64,000 bases of DNA from UBA5066 sp046331465 (GTDB lineage Bacteria; Acidobacteriota; Thermoanaerobaculia; UBA5066), in NCBI GenBank assembly GCA_046331465.1, contig JAXLQV010000001.1, positions 1,736,001 to 1,800,000 on the forward strand, read 5' to 3'. A program made the translations under genes and the position numbers. Positions 58,834 to 64,000 of this stretch are shown one piece after another; the first letter of the stretch is position 1; every line of letters begins with the position of its first letter. The notes under the pieces are model-generated. The model searched no databases and was not told the DNA's origin. It saw nothing but the letters and a program-made list of their open reading frames with translations.

Positions 58834-60271
58834 ACGCCACCGCCAAGATCGGCCTCTTCGCCCTCGCCGTCCTCACGGTCCTCGCCGTCCTCGTGCTGAA
58901 GATCGAGGACCTGCCGCTCTCCGGGAAGGCTCGCGCGAAGACGGTCGAGGTCGCGTTCCAGGACGTGGCGGGTCTCGACGACAAGTCGGCGGTGAGGATC
59001 GCGGGCGTGAGGATCGGCCGCGTCGACGGCATCCGCCTCCTCCCGGACGGGACCGCCGTGGCCCGTCTCCTCCTCGAGAGCGACGTGGAGCTCCGCGAGG
59101 GCGCCTGGGGCCAGGTGAAGAACCTCGGCCTCCTCGGCGACAAGTACGTCGAGCTCTTCCCGGGCGACCCGGCGAAGCCGCGCCTGGCGGAAGGCGCGCG
59201 GCTCCAGGGGCGCGTGCCGGTGCAGTTCGACGAGCTGACGAGGCTCGCGAGGGACATCGGCAAGGACGTCAAGGAGCTCTCCGGGGCGCTCGCGGCGTCG
59301 ATGGGGGGCGAGACGGGAGAGGCGAAGATCAACCGGATCGTCGACAACGTCGGAGCGCTGGCCGAGGAGCTCCGCAGGCTCGTCGAGGCGAACCGGCAGA
59401 ACGTCGACGTGACGGTCGCGAACCTACGCGAGTTCTCGGCGTCGATCCGCGAGACGCTCGCGAGGATCGACCGGATCCTCGACGAGAACCGGACCGGCGT
59501 GAAGGGCTCCGTCGACAACATCGAGGAGCTCTCGGGGAAGCTGAAGGTCTCGGCCGACAACCTCAACTCGATCACGACGAAGCTCGACAGCGGCCAGGGG
59601 ACGTTCGGCAAGCTCCTGAACGACGAGACGGCGCACAAGAACCTGAACGACGCGCTCACGTCGATCAAGGAGGGGCTCGACTCGGTCAACACGACGCTGA
59701 CGCGGGTCAACCGGATCGAGCTCGACCTCGGCTTCTACGGCGAGTACGCGACGCGGACGGACGGCTGGCTCGGGGCCTTCCGCGTGGACGTGAGGCCGCG
59801 CGAGGGGAAGTTCTACCGCTTCGAGCTCCTCGGCCTGCCGAACGGGCGCCGCTTCGACGACACCTACACCTACACGACCTCGGTGGGCGGCGGCCCGCCG
59901 ACGACGGTCTCGACGACCGTCACGCGGTACGAGGACAAGTTCGGCCTCTCGGCGCAGCTCGGCTACCGGTTCGGGGACACGACCCTCCGGGCGGGCCTCA
60001 TCGAATCGCGCGGCGGCGTGGCGATCGACCAGTTCCTCCTGAAGGACGCGCTCCAGTTCACGGGCGAGGCCTGGGACTTCGGCCGGCCCCAGGGGAACAT
60101 GCAGGTCAAGCTCTTCTCGCAGTGGAACTCGAAGGGCGCGATCTTCGTCCGGGCCGGGGTGAACGACCTCGCGAACTCGCCGACCCGTTCCCTCTTCCTC
60201 GGCGCCGGCCTGCACTGGAAGGACGAGGACATCAAGACGCTCCTCCCGGCCGCCGGATCGATGATCCCCTG

Positions 60272-60272
<1 letters not shown>
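58830..60272 (+). CDS. mlaD: MlaD-family MCE protein with C-terminal beta-rich domain
   Basis: 480 aa. A single N-terminal membrane anchor (KIGLFALAVLTVLAVLVLK) is followed by one MCE domain (about 35-130; VAGLDDKSAVRIAGVRIGRV, GLLGDKYVELFPG). A long helical or coiled region (about 135-295; DNIEELSGKLKVSADNLNSI) precedes a beta-rich domain (about 300-465) with barrel-like strands (FGLSAQLGYRFGDTTLRAGL, GAIFVRAGVNDLAN, SLFLGAGLHW). The C-terminal part is absent from E. coli MlaD (183 aa) and may reach or contact the outer membrane. ATG overlaps the mlaF stop; radA starts on its stop. Confidence 0.88.
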
Positions 60273-61672
<1,400 letters not shown>

Positions 61673-62552
61673 TCGCCCGGAACGCGTCGACGTAGCGGGC
61701 GAGCGTCCCGGCGACGACGTCGGCGGGGAGGACCGGGGCCGGCGGGGCCTTGTCCCAGCCGGTCGCCTCCAGCCAGTCCCTCACGAACTGCTTGTCGTAG
61801 GACGGGGGCGAGCCCCCCTCGCGCCACGAGGCCGCGGGCCAGAAGCGCGAGGAGTCGGGCGTGAGCGCCTCGTCGATCCAGACGACGCCTCCGTCCTCGT
61901 CGAGGCCGAACTCGAACTTCGTGTCGGCGACGATTACCCCGCGCGCGGCGGCGTAGGCGGCGGCGGCCGAGTAGATCGCGAGCGTCAGGTCGCGGAGGCG
62001 CGAGGCGAGGTCCCGGCCGACGGCGTCTGCCATCGCCTCGAAGGAGACGTTCTCGTCGTGCCCCTCCTCCGCCTTCGTCGCGGGGGTGAAGATCGGCTCG
62101 GGGAGGCGGGAGGCCTCGGCGAGGCCGGCCGGGAGGGGAACGCCGCAGACGGAGCCCGTCCTGCGGTAGTCCTTCCAGCCGGAGCCGGCGAGGTAGCCGC
62201 GCGCGACGCACTCGAACGGCACGACGCGGCACTTCCTCACGAGGACGGAGCGGCCGGCGAGGAGCCCGGCGTGCGTCGCGAGGTCGGGCGGGAAGGCGGA
62301 CGCGTCCGTCTCGAGCAGGTGGTTCGGCACGAGCGACTCGAACTTCCGGAACCAGAAGGTCGAGAGCTGCGTGAGGACGGCGCCCTTCCCGGGGATGCCG
62401 GGGGAGAGGACGACGTCGAAGGCCGAGATCCGGTCCGTCGCGACGACGAGGAGGCGCTCCCCGAGGTCGTAGACGTCGCGGACCTTGCCGCGGCGCGGTG
62501 GCGGGAGGCCGGGCAGGGAGGTCGCGTCGAGGGCGGCGTGCGGCATGCGCGA

Positions 62553-62558
62553 ATTCTA
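62553..62558 (-). promoter_or_regulatory. -10 element for leaderless purC
   Basis: TAGAAT on the minus strand (62558-62553) is 6 bases from the purC ATG. On the plus strand TAGACT (62571-62576) could serve the divergent pepA, giving a leader of about 25 bases. Confidence 0.5.
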
Positions 62559-62607
62559 TGCGGGCTCGGCTAGACTCCCGGGGCCGCAGGACGCTAAGGA
62601 GTCACGC

Positions 62608-64000
62608 TTGAAGCTCGAGATCGTTTCCGTCGAAGGGAAGAAGAAGGGAACCGCCCGGGACGCGGCGGTCGTTTTCGTCGCGAGGCCCGACCGGAAGGAG
62701 CCTGCCCGGTTCGAGACGGTTCCCGAGGCGTTCCGCGAGGCCGTCCGCCAGGCCGCGCCCCCGGAGGCCGGCAACGACGGCTCCCTCTACATGCTCCCGC
62801 TCGGCGCGGGGGCCCCGGCCCGGCGCCTCTACGTCTTCGGGACGGGGACGGGGGAGGAGATGTCCCCCCGGAAGGCGCGGGGCCTCCTGCGCGCCGCGGT
62901 CCGGGCGCTCGAGAAGAACGGCGAGCGATCGGCGCTCCTCGACTTCCCCTTCGCGCTGCAGCGGATGACCGCCGCGGAGGCGCGCGACTTCGTCGCGCGG
63001 AACGTCCTCGTCGCCGGCTACGCGTTCCCCCGCTACCGGAGCGCCGCGCGCGACGCGGCCCGGCTCGGCGAGGTCGCCCTCGCGGGCGAGAGGGGCGTCT
63101 TCGCCGGGGCCTCCGCGAAGGAGCTGAAGGGCGCCGCGTCCGACGCCGCGAAGGTCGCGGAGATGTCGGCCTTCGTCCGCGACCTCGGCAACACGCCCTC
63201 GAACGACATGGTCCCGCGGATGTTCGCGGACGCGGTGAAGGCCGCGGCGAAGCCGCGGGGGGTGAAGGCGACGGTCCTCGGGAAGAAGCAGATCGAGGCC
63301 GAGCGGATGGGCGGCCTCCTCGCCGTCAACCGCGGCGCGGCGGAGGAGCCGCGCTTCGTGATCCTCGAGCACCGCGGGGGGAAGAAGGGCGAGAGGCCCG
63401 TCGTCCTCGTCGGCAAGGGGGTCACCTTCGACTCCGGCGGCATCTCGATCAAGCCCGCCGACCGGATGGGCGACATGAAGTGGGACATGCTCGGCGCCGC
63501 GACGGTCTGCGGGGTGGTCCTCGCCGCGGCGGACCTGGGACTTCCCGTGAACGTCGTCGCCCTGGCGCCGCTCACCGAGAACATGCCCTCGGGCACGGCC
63601 TACAAGCCGGGAGACGTCGTCACGTTCCGGAACGGGAAGACGGCCGAGATCGACAACACCGACGCCGAGGGGCGCGTCATCCTCGGGGACGCCCTCGACT
63701 ACGCGAAGGAGTTCTCGCCCGCGGCGATCGTCGACTTCGCGACGCTCACGGGTGCCGCGGTCGTCGCCCTCGGCCTCGAGGCGTCGATCGTCTTCAGCGA
63801 CCACGACGCCCTCGTGAAGGAGCTCGTCTCCGCGGGCGAGCGGACGGACGAGAGGCTGTGGAGGCTTCCCCTCTGGGACGACTACAGGGAGAACCTCCGC
63901 TCCGACTGGGCCGACTTCAAGAACACCGGCGGGCGCTGGGGCGGCTCGATCAACGGGGCGATCTTCCTCAAGGAGTTCGTCGACCCGAAGACGCCGTGGG
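62608..64000 (+). CDS. pepA: Leucyl aminopeptidase (M17), 5' part, truncated by window end
   Basis: The frame opens at TTG 62608, with AAGGAG 6 bases upstream, and stays open to the end of the window (464 residues visible). The M17 catalytic domain begins near residue 190. Metal-binding Lys and Asp are in VGKGVTFDSGGISIKPA, further ligands in the signature NTDAEGRVILGDAL, and the region ADFKNTGGRWGGSINGAIFL follows. The N-terminal macro-like domain is diverged, as is normal. It removes N-terminal residues from peptides with two metals. Confidence 0.93.
   Translation, partial: MKLEIVSVEGKKKGTARDAAVVFVARPDRKEPARFETVPEAFREAVRQAAPPEAGNDGSLYMLPLGAGAPARRLYVFGTGTGEEMSPRKARGLLRAAVRALEKNGERSALLDFPFALQRMTAAEARDFVARNVLVAGYAFPRYRSAARDAARLGEVALAGERGVFAGASAKELKGAASDAAKVAEMSAFVRDLGNTPSNDMVPRMFADAVKAAAKPRGVKATVLGKKQIEAERMGGLLAVNRGAAEEPRFVILEHRGGKKGERPVVLVGKGVTFDSGGISIKPADRMGDMKWDMLGAATVCGVVLAAADLGLPVNVVALAPLTENMPSGTAYKPGDVVTFRNGKTAEIDNTDAEGRVILGDALDYAKEFSPAAIVDFATLTGAAVVALGLEASIVFSDHDALVKELVSAGERTDERLWRLPLWDDYRENLRSDWADFKNTGGRWGGSINGAIFLKEFVDPKTPW

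Noticed and set aside
58814..60271. N-terminal extension of RadA over the mlaD gene
   Set aside because: This is the out-of-frame shadow of mlaD; the zinc finger starts right after ATG 60272.

Overview
This 64 kb window is bacterial, very GC-rich and densely coded on both strands. It has no insertion sequence, prophage or CRISPR array. The gene content suggests an Acidobacteriota-like, possibly facultative or anaerobic, didermic organism. Pointers are an Oar-type TonB receptor with a carboxypeptidase-regulatory domain, an Mla/MCE lipid transport operon, ferredoxin-dependent 2-oxoacid oxidation, a HydABC-like operon, and fused NuoCD. The phylum is an inference from gene content; no rRNA gene is present to confirm it.

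Layout. (i) 1-4748: two large proteins with the PEP/pyruvate-binding (PPDK N-terminal, ATP-grasp) domain; a third paralogue lies at 15467-18460 beside a metallophosphoesterase. (ii) 4759-14602: one promoter, a structured leader, nine tightly packed genes and a terminator. The first six genes look like a redox-signalling module: two DRTGG-like proteins, an anti-sigma-type ATPase, a zinc-ribbon protein, an unknown protein and a sensory-type [FeFe]-hydrogenase homologue. The last three encode a NuoE/NuoF-like pair and a 1268-aa fusion of ferredoxin, NfnB/GltD-like NADPH flavoprotein, NuoG-type Fe-S and inactive molybdopterin-fold domains. This is best read as a three-subunit electron-bifurcating NADH/NADPH/ferredoxin transhydrogenase. 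It is the most notable system in the window. (iii) 18525-23806: glutamate dehydrogenase, WbuC-type cupin, TonB receptor. (iv) 24266-31126: acyl-CoA dehydrogenase, methylmalonyl-CoA decarboxylase, RNase III, DsbD with a thioredoxin-TPR partner, and tRNA-Cys, tRNA-Leu and tRNA-Phe. (v) 31271-35178: peptide deformylase, a BFD-like ferredoxin, and nuoB-nuoCD-nuoI behind a Rex-like operator. (vi) 35192-42801: small secreted proteins, SDR, type II pantothenate kinase, a HExxH protein, and the large Kgd 2-oxoglutarate dehydrogenase fusion. (vii) 42862-51783: KorAB, a degenerate PilT-like ATPase, two-subunit class I fumarase, a BtuF-like protein, GTP cyclohydrolase I. (viii) 51816-64000: pyruvate kinase, phosphodiesterase, PHP phosphoesterase, DnaB, MlaEFD, RadA, PurC and a truncated leucyl aminopeptidase.

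Central carbon and redox genes dominate: Kgd, KorAB, FumAB, GdhA, Pyk, Nuo and the transhydrogenase. Together they suggest flexible management of NADH, NADPH and ferredoxin. A second theme is gene expression: many first genes have a TANNNT-type -10 element 6-9 bases before the start codon and no Shine-Dalgarno sequence, so leaderless transcription appears common here. All assignments come from reading the sequence without database searches.
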